A stretch of DNA of 64,000 nt. It comes from Crossaster papposus (lineage: Eukaryota; Echinodermata; Asteroidea; Velatida; Solasteridae). The translations under genes and the position numbers were made by a program. Location of the stretch: NCBI GenBank assembly GCA_037893245.1, contig JBAIAA010000095.1, forward strand, positions 1,324,217-1,388,216, read 5' to 3'. Positions 56,701-58,259 of this stretch are shown here, piece by piece; the first letter of the stretch is position 1, and the number at the start of each line of letters is the position of its first letter. The notes beneath the pieces are model-generated. The model made no database searches, was not told the DNA's origin, and saw only the letters and a list, made by a program, of their open reading frames with translations.

Positions 56701-58259
56701 AATGAGTAAGATATTTCTTAATAATTCGGTACTCAGTAGTAAATATTTTCGATATCTGCAAATGGTGTATCCTACCAAAACACAAACAACATAAGAACCA
56801 CTGCTCGACGCCGGTTGAAAACAAACGCCGTTTTTTTTGTTGCTTTTTTTCGGCATCCATGATCGTAAAACTTCGGACAGGTCAGTTAAACGATATTTAA
56901 TATAAAATACAACCCCCCAAATCCACCCATTCATGATAATTGAAGCAATTACCAATGGTGTATCCCACCTTAGAATAAAACAAAAAAGTTTTCCACTTCC
57001 GCCAAGTCTGCCGAACATCTGCGTTTACTGTACAACATGGAAACGAAAACATCTGGAGGATTTTTCTACCAATGAATGCATGAATGCATAATTGTTGGCA
57101 TATACCCGTTACATGTACTTGACAGTTCGTTTTATTTATATAATTATATTAGTTCATCCATTTTTTATTTCTGTGGTCCTCACATTTTTGTTTGCCTCTT
57201 AAAAGTAGAATTGGTAAATGTTTGAATTATCATGGGTGGATGTAAAGGTAGGATACACCATTGGTAATTGCTTGAATTATCAGGAATGGGTGGATGTAAA
57301 GGTAGGATACACCATTGGTAATTGCTTGAATTATCAGGAATGGGTGGAATTGAGGGTTGTATTTTGCAGTAAATATCGTTCAACTGACCTAGGTACAAAG
57401 TTTTACAATCATGGATGCTGAGAAAACCCAGAAAAACAGTAGTGGTTCTTAGGTGTATCCTACAGTACTTTTAATTCCCAAACGTTAAAGTACCGGTGCT
57501 TTATGTTAAAGATGGCACCTGATGGACCGCAGGACCGGTAACTGAAAATCGCAAACCGAGCGATTGATATACTGAACAAAATCTGTGGATCTTGTGATGT
57601 TTATTATAGAGGCATTCGACTATCAAGTGTACTGTAACCCATATGAATGCCTAGGACGTTGGAGTAAAAAAAAAAAAAAGACAAGCCAAAAATCGGAGTC
57701 ACTTTTCCCCAGATCAGAATATTTCTCTTTTACAATCTTTCTGTGTGTACTGTGCAGAGGTAAAGTCTAAATATTATCATATCAGGGGGACGTTATATAG
57801 TTCTGCCAACAAGTCATAGTACAAAAAAGTAAAAAGAAAATAAATTGCCCTCAACCAAAAAGTTAAGAGGAGAATTTTTTTTTTTTAATTTGATACCTTT
57901 CAAAAACAAAATTATTTGGACGAGAAACTATTTTTTTTTTTACTGTATCTTTTTTTTATGTTTAAATTGACGACAAATTTCATTTATAAATGTTGTCTAA
58001 CTGGTATATTTTCATTATTTGAAATCTATTTTTCCTTTTCCAAAAACTTACCAAGGCATATTTTGTTTTAATTTATAGATCCACATAATCACATATAAAT
58101 GTACAAATAATAGTTTTAAACAAATCTTCACGAGGCTAAATAAAAAAACAAATTTTGGTTACCTTTCCACTGTGCACCGTCCCAAAACCAATATCCACAT
58201 GTCAGCGATAAACACTGAAGGAACAGAAGAATCCTAATGCTGCTAGGATAAATCACCAT
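17584..58259 (-). CDS. LAMC1: Laminin subunit gamma, LN-less (whole gene, 25 coding exons)
   Basis: Twenty-five exons join to 3936 nt, 1311 residues plus stop; every splice phase closes. The secreted protein would form the gamma arm of a basement-membrane laminin heterotrimer. In order: signal peptide (1-22), a short [10 protein letters not shown] linker, three LE modules (33-about 200), the laminin IV (L4) domain (about 200-375) inserted in a split LE module, six more LE modules (to about 722), CPAC at the start of the coiled coil (724-727), and a long coiled coil to the C-terminus. The chain ends with Cys1302 and Glu1309, third from the end. NIDENAV (531-537) answers the nidogen-binding NIDPNAV of gamma-1. 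The LN domain and LE1 (about 300 residues of human gamma-1, 1609 aa) are absent, as in vertebrate gamma-2 (1193 aa). Whether LN exons further upstream feed an alternative transcript cannot be seen. Sequence similarity is closest to gamma-1. Confidence 0.95.
17995..18236. repeat. TTAA-type MITE, copy 4 (laminin intron 24)
   Basis: TTAACCAGTTCGCGCGGGAT at left, TCCGGCGCGAACTGGTTAA at right; fills most of the 0.44 kb intron. Confidence 0.85.
18285..18384 (-). CDS. LAMC1: Laminin gamma exon 24
   Basis: Phase 0 in, 1 out. Encodes [15 protein letters not shown] and QDLMDAL, coiled coil. Acceptor TTTTCAG, donor CTCA|GTAAGC. Confidence 0.94.
18385..18726. other. Laminin intron 23, array-distal part
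   Basis: AT-rich; no element recognised between the exon 24 acceptor and the start of the 11-bp minisatellite. Confidence 0.4.
18727..19535. repeat. 11/22-bp minisatellite in laminin intron 23
   Basis: About 35 tandem 11-bp units CTGGAGAGGTC (18727 to about 19105) change into a 22-bp dimer CTGGAGAGGTATCGAAGAGG TC from about 19106 to 19450, then degenerate (GTCTTAGAGAG). The array ends about 30 bp from the exon 23 donor. In the sense of the gene it reads CCAGGACCTCT, giving many AG dinucleotides after pyrimidines. Open frames on both strands are spurious. Confidence 0.95.
19566..19724 (-). CDS. LAMC1: Laminin gamma exon 23
   Basis: Phase 0 to 0; starts [15 protein letters not shown] after TTTTTAAG and ends DDDSQLIQQ before GTAGGT. 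Coiled coil; one NATQ sequon. The first AG available in frame is TTAAG, not the later GGGAG. Confidence 0.93.
19850..19950. repeat. Short minisatellite related to the 16.8 kb foldback array
   Basis: About six units of AAATTCACATCCTCTTCC, the same unit as at 16832-17070, followed directly by a TTAA MITE. Confidence 0.8.
19958..20209. repeat. TTAA-type MITE, copy 5
   Basis: TTAACCAGTTCGCGCCGGGA at left, CCGGCGCAAACTGGTTAA at right. Lies 4 bp from copy 6, in the same orientation. Confidence 0.85.
20214..20399. repeat. TTAA-type MITE, copy 6 (deleted)
   Basis: TTAACCAGTTCGCGCGGGGA at left and TCCGGCGCGAACTGGTTAA at right, 186 bp; lacks the segment with GATCCGAGGCGGGTT and has a small CGGGAAGCACAC duplication. 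Confidence 0.85.
20401..20605. repeat. Partial foldback element next to exon 22 donor
   Basis: Related to 16771-17244: contains GAAATCACATCCTGCTAAGG and four AATTTGGAAGAGGATGT units. Its right arm ends about 25 bp from the exon 22 donor at 20628. Confidence 0.65.
20629..20828 (-). CDS. LAMC1: Laminin gamma exon 22
   Basis: Phase 1 in, 0 out; encodes [20 protein letters not shown] and [16 protein letters not shown]. Aligns with human gamma-1 FDRRVNDNKTAAEEALRKIP. Donor GAG|GTAAAC. Confidence 0.95.
20829..21330. other. Laminin intron 21, first part
   Basis: Holds a C run (about 12) near 20957 and otherwise no recognised element before the SINE. Confidence 0.35.
21331..21734 (+). repeat. tRNA-derived SINE, family 1 (plus)
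   Basis: Head ATGGCCGAGTGGTTAAGAGC and GAGTTCGAGTCCCTG (A- and B-box-like), then CCTTAAGCAAGGCACTTAAC, GTAATGCACGTAAAAGAACC, and tail CTATATAAGAACTGCC with TATTATT. The most complete copy of the family here. Confidence 0.85.
21971..22085 (-). CDS. LAMC1: Laminin gamma exon 21
   Basis: Phase 0 in, 1 out; [17 protein letters not shown] and [12 protein letters not shown]. Acceptor TTTATAG, donor TTAG|GTAAGA. Coiled coil. Confidence 0.93.
22380..23440. repeat. 148-bp tandem repeat filling laminin intron 20
   Basis: Seven copies with ACCTGTT landmarks at about 22425, 22575, 22723, 22871, 23018, 23165 and 23313. Each unit contains CTGATGGCTGCCATTTGTT, CATACTTCAGTAACC and ACCAGGCCTGGTACC. In the sense of the gene each full unit carries two donor-like motifs, AACAG|GTAACT and CCTG|GTAAGC. 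Confidence 0.9.
23500..23622 (-). CDS. LAMC1: Laminin gamma exon 20
   Basis: Phase 0 to 0, 41 residues; [19 protein letters not shown] and [10 protein letters not shown]. Acceptor TTTCAG, donor AACAG|GTAAGC. Coiled coil. Confidence 0.95.
23764..24005. repeat. TTAA-type MITE, copy 7
   Basis: Cleanly bounded by TTAA on both sides: TTAACCAGTTCGCGCCGGAT to GGCGCGAACTGGTTAA. A good reference copy (242 bp). Confidence 0.9.
24006..24651. other. Laminin intron 19, purine-rich stretch
   Basis: Purine-rich on the plus strand, with a 16-base G run at 24301-24316; no repeat family or exon recognised. Confidence 0.4.
24652..24826 (-). CDS. LAMC1: Laminin gamma exon 19
   Basis: Phase 2 in, 0 out; begins at TGAAG|CTACGGC completing Asp, then [17 protein letters not shown] and ends ATDIKEQ before GTACAG. 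Coiled coil. Confidence 0.93.
25079..25420. repeat. tRNA-like SINE halves in reversed order plus foldback
   Basis: The 3' tRNA-like half (GGAGGTCGCAGGTTCGAGTC, CCGCCTTGCC) is at about 25106-25140; the 5' half (AGGTCAGTTGGTAGAGCGCC) comes later, at 25386-25410. The same SINE is in normal order at 54140-54345. The 3' half lies in a hairpin, GAACAAAGAAAT / ATTTCTTTGTTC, itself inside a longer inversion AATACACAAATAAACCG (25079) / CGGTTTATTTGTGTATT (25193). Confidence 0.6.
25421..25530. repeat. 9-bp minisatellite in laminin intron 18
   Basis: About 13 copies of AGATCCCGG, continuing from the tRNA-like 5' half at its GGTATCCC, so it seems to have grown out of the anticodon region of the SINE. It ends about 55 bp from the exon 18 donor. 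Confidence 0.9.
25586..25720 (-). CDS. LAMC1: Laminin gamma exon 18
   Basis: Phase 2 to 2; [18 protein letters not shown] and [11 protein letters not shown]. Acceptor GCCACAG, donor GGA|GTAAGT. Coiled coil. Confidence 0.93.
25895..27135. repeat. CCAGCC-based complex minisatellite in laminin intron 17
   Basis: Over 1.2 kb of interleaved CCAGCCAGCCTGCCAAT-type units built from a CAGC/CCAN tetramer theme. It starts irregular on the left (AAGTTAGCC interruptions) and is most regular at 26500-27000. It ends about 40 bp from the exon 17 donor. All three plus-strand frames are open for long runs; none is a gene. Confidence 0.95.
27177..27357 (-). CDS. LAMC1: Laminin gamma exon 17
   Basis: Phase 1 in, 2 out; [19 protein letters not shown] through ARDLAAG; NDTA and NMSE are sequons. 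Acceptor TTCCACAG, donor CTGG|GTAAGG. Confidence 0.94.
27358..27848. other. Laminin intron 16
   Basis: Contains diverged direct repeats around AACCCTGCCAGACGCAG (about 27553) and its inverse CTGCGTCTGGCAGGGTT (about 27773), the ends of a 240-bp inverted-repeat element not seen elsewhere in the window. Confidence 0.45.
27849..27977 (-). CDS. LAMC1: Laminin gamma exon 16
   Basis: Phase 1 to 1; [20 protein letters not shown] and [16 protein letters not shown]; one NVS sequon. Acceptor CTTCCAG, donor GAAG|GTGAGT. Confidence 0.94.
28060..28383 (+). pseudogene. Non-LTR retrotransposon reverse-transcriptase C-terminal fossil
   Basis: One frame reads [20 protein letters not shown], then [14 protein letters not shown], a TGA stop, [10 protein letters not shown] and finally [12 protein letters not shown]-like [11 protein letters not shown] before TAG. 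This is the typical end of LINE ORF2 proteins (AARFVxxDYSRxSSVTxML, W-LxxRR, IPxWNxLP). Only 108 codons remain with one stop, in laminin intron 15, antisense to the gene. Not functional. Confidence 0.75.
28384..29022. other. Laminin intron 15, remainder
   Basis: Probably begins with the 3' UTR of the LINE fossil. A CTCTCCCTCTCCCCCTCC pyrimidine tract is near 28860. No exon seen. Confidence 0.4.
29023..29214 (-). CDS. LAMC1: Laminin gamma exon 15 (start of coiled coil)
   Basis: Phase 1 to 1; opens with [20 protein letters not shown], matching human ECPACYRLVKDKVADHRVKL. The two Cys make inter-chain disulfides at the trimer neck. Acceptor CCCGTAG, donor GTAG|GTAAGA. Confidence 0.97.
29277..29400. 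repeat. 10-bp minisatellite in laminin intron 14
   Basis: Twelve near-perfect copies of CGATCCTCCC. It lies 62 bp upstream of the exon 15 acceptor in the sense of the gene (GGGAGGATCG), one of the few arrays nearer an acceptor than a donor. Confidence 0.95.
29401..30165. other. Laminin intron 14, remainder
   Basis: About 29400-29480 is a dispersed AGAATTTTGCAGGA-type repeat also seen at 51660 and 53210; 29490-29524 is a fragment of the GGTAGGATACACC family. The rest holds nothing recognised. Confidence 0.4.
30166..30303 (-). CDS. LAMC1: Laminin gamma exon 14 (LE module)
   Basis: Phase 1 to 1. The acceptor is TTGGTAG, not the later TGCAG, because only it gives the LE spacing [12 protein letters not shown]. 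Ends [12 protein letters not shown] before CATAC|GTAAGC. Confidence 0.93.
30304..30600. other. Laminin intron 13, SINE-derived left flank
   Basis: An (AAT)n run near 30333 and a partial family-2 SINE head (about 30500-30607: GTGGGTTCGAGTCCAGCCTG) that runs straight into the G-rich array at its CCACCCAGGG. Confidence 0.55.
30601..31470. repeat. G-rich minisatellite in laminin intron 13
   Basis: About 870 bp of 18-21-bp units: GGTTGGGGAGGTTGGGAAGG, then GTTGGGGAAGGAGTGAAAGA G, then GTTGGGGGAGGTTGTGAAGG blocks. The plus (template) strand has continuous runs of 2-5 G with short loops. The pre-mRNA carries the C/T-rich complement. Ends about 90 bp from the exon 13 donor. ORFs up to several hundred codons on both strands are spurious. 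Confidence 0.95.
31562..31852 (-). CDS. LAMC1: Laminin gamma exon 13 (two LE modules)
   Basis: Phase 1 to 1, 97 codons; [20 protein letters not shown] and [18 protein letters not shown], ending [10 protein letters not shown]. Human gamma-1 has GCERCDCHALGSTNGQC here. Donor CAGT|GTGAGT chosen by phase and LE spacing. Confidence 0.96.
32126..32494. repeat. Inverted-repeat element, GGTAGGATACACC family
   Basis: AAAGGTAGGATACACCATTT at left, CAATGGTGTATCATACCTTT at right; opposite orientation to the copy at 2111. Confidence 0.75.
32659..33034. repeat. TTAA-type MITE, inverted head-to-head dimer (copy 8)
   Basis: Both ends are the same family end (TTAACCAGTTCGCCCGGGAT and its complement with ATTATCCCGGTGCGAACTGGTTAA), and TTTATGCGTCATCCGTTTTG meets its inverse at about 32830-32870. 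It is a 376-bp near-perfect palindrome of two fused MITE copies. Confidence 0.85.
33191..33303 (-). CDS. LAMC1: Laminin gamma exon 12 (LE module)
   Basis: Phase 2 in, 1 out; [20 protein letters not shown], identical in 11 of the first 13 residues to human [16 protein letters not shown] region. The Tyr of CIYN also contacts nidogen in gamma-1. Acceptor ATGCAG, donor AGAC|GTAAGT. Confidence 0.97.
33333..33728. repeat. Inverted-repeat element, TGTGACCTGTCATCACAAAA family
   Basis: Ends TGTGACCTGTCATCACAAAA and TTTTGTGATGACAGGTCACA. Further copies at 61278 and 63211. Directly abuts the next element. Confidence 0.8.
33729..34150. repeat. Inverted-repeat element, TGTGACCGGCTCTACAAAAA family
   Basis: Left TGTGACCGGCTCTACAAAAA, right TTTTTGTAGAGCCGGTCACA; contains AACGTTGAGAGGGTAAACAT. 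Other copies at 47283, 49248, 55708 and 62154. Confidence 0.8.
34429..34558 (-). CDS. LAMC1: Laminin gamma exon 11 (nidogen-binding LE module, first part)
   Basis: Phase 1 in, 2 out; [20 protein letters not shown], then [23 protein letters not shown] aligns with the gamma-1 nidogen-binding NIDPNAV; Asp, Asn and Val, the residues shown to matter in gamma-1, are kept. Acceptor ATACAG, donor ACAG|GTAAAA. Confidence 0.97.
34648..35345. repeat. 12/24-bp minisatellite in laminin intron 10
   Basis: About 33 copies of 12-bp CAAGCGCGGTCC (34648 to about 35045; very CpG-rich) change into a 24-bp unit, CCAAATCCAAACCCAAGTCC GGTC, from about 35070 to 35340. The array ends some 15 bp from the exon 10 donor. 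In the pre-mRNA the donor-side part gives repeated GGACTTGGGTTTGG, a G-triplet-rich sequence. Confidence 0.95.
35361..35549 (-). CDS. LAMC1: Laminin gamma exon 10 (LE modules)
   Basis: Phase 1 to 1, 63 codons; [33 protein letters not shown] and [10 protein letters not shown], closely matching human [26 protein letters not shown] and CTNCPTGTTG. Donor GTGG|GTAAGT. Confidence 0.97.
35655..35955 (+). repeat. tRNA-related SINE, family 2, 5'-truncated
   Basis: Shares GTGCCCTTGGGCAAGGCACT, GCAGCATTGAGCTGTATACT and CGCTATATAAGAACTAACAA with the copy at 10815; ends in (TTA)n. Confidence 0.8.
36243..36742. repeat. TTAA-type MITE, copy 9, internally expanded
   Basis: TTAACCAGTTCGGGCCGGAT to GGCGCGAACTGGTTAA, 500 bp. 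Between about 36331 and 36630 the unit AAATGTCTGTCAGCAGCGAG CAAGGCCGG (29-30 bp) is repeated about ten times, against one or two in other copies. Confidence 0.9.
36910..37140 (-). CDS. LAMC1: Laminin gamma exon 9 (end of L4, LE)
   Basis: Phase 1 to 1, 77 codons; [17 protein letters not shown] closes the L4 domain, then [15 protein letters not shown] and [15 protein letters not shown]. Human: SCTCPVGYGGQFCEMC, CACNGHSETCDPETG. Acceptor CTACACAG, donor TCAG|GTGACT. Confidence 0.96.
37230..37476. repeat. hAT-like MITE, copy B
   Basis: 247 bp from CAGGGTTGTAGTCGAGCCCC to GGACTCGACTACATCCCTG, flanked by perfect 8-bp repeats CTTAAAAG (37222-37229 and 37477-37484). The cleanest target duplication of the family. 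Confidence 0.9.
37494..37737. repeat. Foldback element, GGGGCCAATTTCAT family
   Basis: GGGGCCAATTTCATCTAGCT at left, AGCTCCATGAAATTGGCTC at right, with GCTTAGCA inversions inside. Confidence 0.8.
38230..38658. repeat. Inverted-repeat element, TGTGACCTGGCACCACGAAA family
   Basis: TGTGACCTGGCACCACGAAA at left, TTTCGTGGTGCCAGGTCACA at right. A second copy in opposite orientation at 52626-53043. Confidence 0.8.
38820..38932 (-). CDS. LAMC1: Laminin gamma exon 8 (L4)
   Basis: Phase 2 in, 1 out; [20 protein letters not shown] then [18 protein letters not shown]. Human: LHEATDYPWRPALTPFEFQK LLNNLTSIKIRGTYSE. Donor GGAG|GTAAAA. Confidence 0.96.
38933..39990. other. Laminin intron 7, first part
   Basis: 39293-39416 is half of a TTAA MITE. 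About 39410-39800 holds diverged tandem segments (TTGTCCGACCGTCTTCCCTC and TTGTCCGACCAGTCTTTCCT; GGGGTACC motifs). About 39835-39890 is a triple AATGACCCATAAATGACCT repeat. No exon. Confidence 0.45.
39990..40262. repeat. Foldback element related to 16771-17244, without array
   Basis: Left arm ATTCAAAGCGGACACGGTCC and TTAGCAGGATGTGATTTCAA; right arm is the inverse, TTGAAATCACATCCTGCTAA and GGACCGTGTTCGCTTTGAAT. Arms about 65 bp. Confidence 0.85.
40357..40804. repeat. GGGGCCAATTTCAT foldback split by a TTAA MITE
   Basis: Left GGGGCCAATTTCATAGAGCT, right AGCTCTATGAAATTGGCCCC, a perfect 20-bp inversion. It is interrupted at TTAA by MITE copy 11 (40554-40783); removing it restores GTGCTTAAGCAGC. 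Confidence 0.85.
40554..40783. repeat. TTAA-type MITE, copy 11 (nested)
   Basis: TTAACCAGTTTGAGC at left (diverged), CAGCGCGAACTGGTTAA at right. TTAA duplicated on both sides of the insertion. Confidence 0.85.
40898..41087 (-). CDS. LAMC1: Laminin gamma exon 7 (L4)
   Basis: Phase 1 in, 2 out; [42 protein letters not shown] and LPQTYTF. Human: KFLGKQVLSYGQNLSFSFRV, AEDLVLEGAGLRVSVPLIAQ. Donor CAG|GTTGAT is weak but protein continuity (TF-R-LREED) needs it. Confidence 0.95.
41173..41426. repeat. TTAA-type MITE, diverged copy 12
   Basis: Keeps GGGATTATTTTGAAATTGAC, GACGGGTTTAGGCCGG and ACATGAACTGGTTAA; left TTAA end eroded. Next to the following element. Confidence 0.65.
41427..41814. repeat. 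Inverted-repeat element, GGTAGGATACACC family
   Basis: AAAGGTAGTATACACCATTG to AATGGTGTATCCTACCGGTA; same interior as the copy at 2111. Confidence 0.75.
42005..42170. repeat. Dispersed repeat shared with 14985-15140
   Basis: CTACACCGTACAACACGGCC, GCTGCACGCTCAAGTCCATT and CATGCATATAATCCGGTGCA correspond in order to the sequence right of the 21-bp minisatellite. Confidence 0.6.
42455..44327. mobile_element. Large palindromic element
   Basis: TAGTCCAGGCAAAATAC at left mirrors TTATTTTTCCTGGACTA at right. The arms match over about 600 bp (for example TTATGAGAACATAGTAATTA against TAATTACTGTGTTCTCATAA), with the centre near 43090 between GTTCAAGGAAACCC and GGGGATTTCCTTGAAC. No transposase. Arms have diverged by several percent. 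Confidence 0.8.
43437..44064. mobile_element. Foldback element inside the right arm of the palindrome
   Basis: TAAAGGCCCAGTCCCATTGC at left, GCAGTGGGACTGGGCCTTTA at right. The interior is built from ACGCATAAATC and GTGCGTG / CACGCAC motifs in both orientations. Flanks suggest a TTA target duplication. Confidence 0.8.
44561..44683 (-). CDS. LAMC1: Laminin gamma exon 6 (L4)
   Basis: Phase 1 to 1; [20 protein letters not shown] and NRRYYFVAP. Human: DEDGWRAEQRDGSEASLEWS, FPRYFIAP. Acceptor CCTCCAG, donor CCAG|GTAAGT. Confidence 0.95.
44684..45907. other. Laminin intron 5
   Basis: About 45020-45115 (GCCACTCGAGGTGTTGGCTA, GAACCAGCCCCTCACACTGA) recurs inverted at about 48925-49005. About 45355-45460 (GATGGCACCTGATGGACC, CGCTATACCGAACGATCG) is a dispersed repeat also seen at 57495 and partly at 53960. 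No exon. Confidence 0.45.
45908..46044 (-). CDS. LAMC1: Laminin gamma exon 5 (LE4 / start of L4)
   Basis: Phase 2 in, 1 out. [19 protein letters not shown], then [19 protein letters not shown] and LQSRFNSG. Human: CKPGFFNLESSNPRGC, FCFGHSSVCTNAVGYSVY. Acceptor CTGTTCTAG, donor TCAG|GTACAC. It is the only copy in the 46 kb array that continues into L4 and has a donor. Confidence 0.97.
46045..46740 (-). repeat. Tandem array of exon 5 fragments with splice acceptors
   Basis: Units of 116-118 bp. Acceptors followed by ATGCA(A/G)GTTGGG lie at 46161, 46277, 46393, 46511 and 46627; a sixth copy (about 46655-46735) lacks the acceptor. Each holds TTCTAG, the first 76 bp of exon 5 ([16 protein letters not shown]...CHGHS), then TACATTGATTAA, a stop, instead of the rest of the exon, and about 40 bp of intron. 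Copy 46277 has changed CHGHS to CHDHS. Confidence 0.95.
46741..47114. other. Laminin intron 4, donor side
   Basis: AT-rich with T-rich runs near 47000-47090. Nothing else recognised. Confidence 0.4.
47115..47222 (-). CDS. LAMC1: Laminin gamma exon 4 (LE module)
   Basis: Phase 2 to 2; [20 protein letters not shown] and [15 protein letters not shown]. Human: SCDPSGSIDECNVETGRCVC. Acceptor ACTGCAG, donor ACAG|GTAGGC. Confidence 0.96.
47283..48700. repeat. TGTGACCGGCTCTAC element with two nested elements
   Basis: Outer ends TGTGACCGGCTCTACAAAAA (47283) and TTTTGTAGAGCCGGTCACA (48700). Inserted are 47411-47782 (TGTGACCCACCA / TGGTGGGTCACA) and 47953-48559 (GGGCCAAATTCATAAACAGT / CGTTTATGAATTTGGCCC). 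Confidence 0.75.
48701..49247. other. Laminin intron 3 stretch
   Basis: 48925-49005 is the inverted partner of 45020-45115. Nothing else recognised. Confidence 0.35.
49248..49620. repeat. TGTGACCGGCTC element, truncated
   Basis: Shares GAGGGTAAACATTTCATCAA and GAGCCGGCTATTTCAAAGCC with the copy at 33729; right end missing. Confidence 0.65.
49628..50010 (+). repeat. tRNA-derived SINE, family 1 (plus)
   Basis: GTGTCGTGGCCGAGCGGTTA AGAGC head, GAGTTTGAGTCCCGG, CCTTAAGCAAGGCAATTAAA, and a short internal duplication near 49790-49845. Confidence 0.75.
50488..50605 (-). CDS. LAMC1: Laminin gamma exon 3 (LE module)
   Basis: Phase 1 in, 2 out; [20 protein letters not shown] and [16 protein letters not shown]. 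Human: SLSTQCDSYGRCSCKPGVMG. Acceptor TTGCAG, donor GCAC|GTAAGT. Confidence 0.96.
50606..51415. other. Laminin intron 2
   Basis: AT-rich; the segment around 50880-51320 resembles an inverted-repeat element (GAGTGGGTCACA at 51318), not delimited. No exon. Confidence 0.35.
51416..51604 (-). CDS. LAMC1: Laminin gamma exon 2 (first LE module present, LE2-like)
   Basis: Phase 1 to 1; [27 protein letters not shown], matching human gamma-1 PCDCNGRSQECYFDPELYRS TGHGGHC, the second LE module. Acceptor CCCAACAG, donor GTCG|GTGAGT. It joins exon 1 (ending AAAG) as Lys-Ala-Cys in frame. Confidence 0.97.
51605..52011. other. Laminin intron 1, exon 2 side
   Basis: Diverged tandem units of about 62-75 bp around GGAGGATTTTGCA(A/G)GATT (51660-51890), a dispersed repeat also at 29400 and 53210. 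No LN-domain coding sequence seen. Confidence 0.5.
52012..52577 (-). repeat. tRNA-derived SINE, family 1 (minus), with an insertion
   Basis: Minus-strand head GTGTCGTGGCCGAGTGGTTA at 52575 going down; body ends near 52012. Interrupted at about 52066-52360 by an element with ends CTTGCATATGCACTGTGGAC and GTCCACAGTGCGTATGTAAG. Confidence 0.7.
52626..53043. repeat. Inverted-repeat element, TGTGACCTGGCACCACGAAA family, copy 2
   Basis: CCTGGCATCACGAAATGAGC at left and CACCCATTTCGTGAGGTCAC at right; opposite orientation to 38230. Confidence 0.75.
53044..54139. other. Laminin intron 1 stretch
   Basis: Two poly-A tracts near 53721-53800 separated by the repeated AGTTTATG, and a CGCTATACCGAAC repeat near 53970. 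No exon, in particular no LN-domain sequence. Confidence 0.45.
54140..54345 (+). repeat. tRNA-related SINE, family 3 (intact order)
   Basis: GGGCAGGATAGCTCAGTTGG TAGAAC is a clear tRNA 5' half; the T-arm part has a run of T in place of GTTCGAG. Followed by CTTGCCAATTTCTTTGTTCA. The anticodon region is GGTCCGGTATTCCGG. Too damaged for a tRNA gene. Confidence 0.65.
54767..55413. repeat. Foldback element interrupted by a GGTAGGATACACC element
   Basis: GGGCCCAATTTCACGACGCT at left and GCGCTGTGAAATTGGGCCC at right. The inner element spans about 54915-55291 (AAAGGTAGTATACACCATTT / AATGGTGTATACTACCTTT). Confidence 0.7.
55688..57470. repeat. Cluster of GGTAGGATACACC elements
   Basis: At least four copies or parts: 55688 to about 56395 (split by a TGTGACCGGCTC element at 55708-56149), 56391-56776, 56776-56976 (partial) and 57241-57470, where a 56-bp GGTAGGATACACCATTGGTA unit is duplicated. 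Confidence 0.7.
57471..58162. other. Laminin intron 1, exon 1 side
   Basis: 57490-57620 is a GATGGCACCTGATGGACC dispersed repeat. The rest is AT-rich with poly-A and poly-T runs. No coding sequence. Confidence 0.4.
58163..58259 (-). CDS. LAMC1: Laminin gamma exon 1 (signal peptide)
   Basis: ATG at 58259-58257 in a strong context (GTCGCCATGG). Encodes [22 protein letters not shown], a good signal peptide, then [10 protein letters not shown] and one base, and donor AAAG|GTAACC. Phase 1 fits exon 2 exactly. In-frame Met codons further upstream (58370) would put a long hydrophilic stretch before the hydrophobic core and are less likely. Confidence 0.8.

Noticed and set aside
51605-58162. Search for LN-domain or LE1 exons in laminin intron 1
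   Set aside because: No minus-strand segment with LN or CxCNGHA-type motifs was seen; the sequence is MITEs, SINEs and AT-rich spacer. Very small exons cannot be fully excluded by eye.
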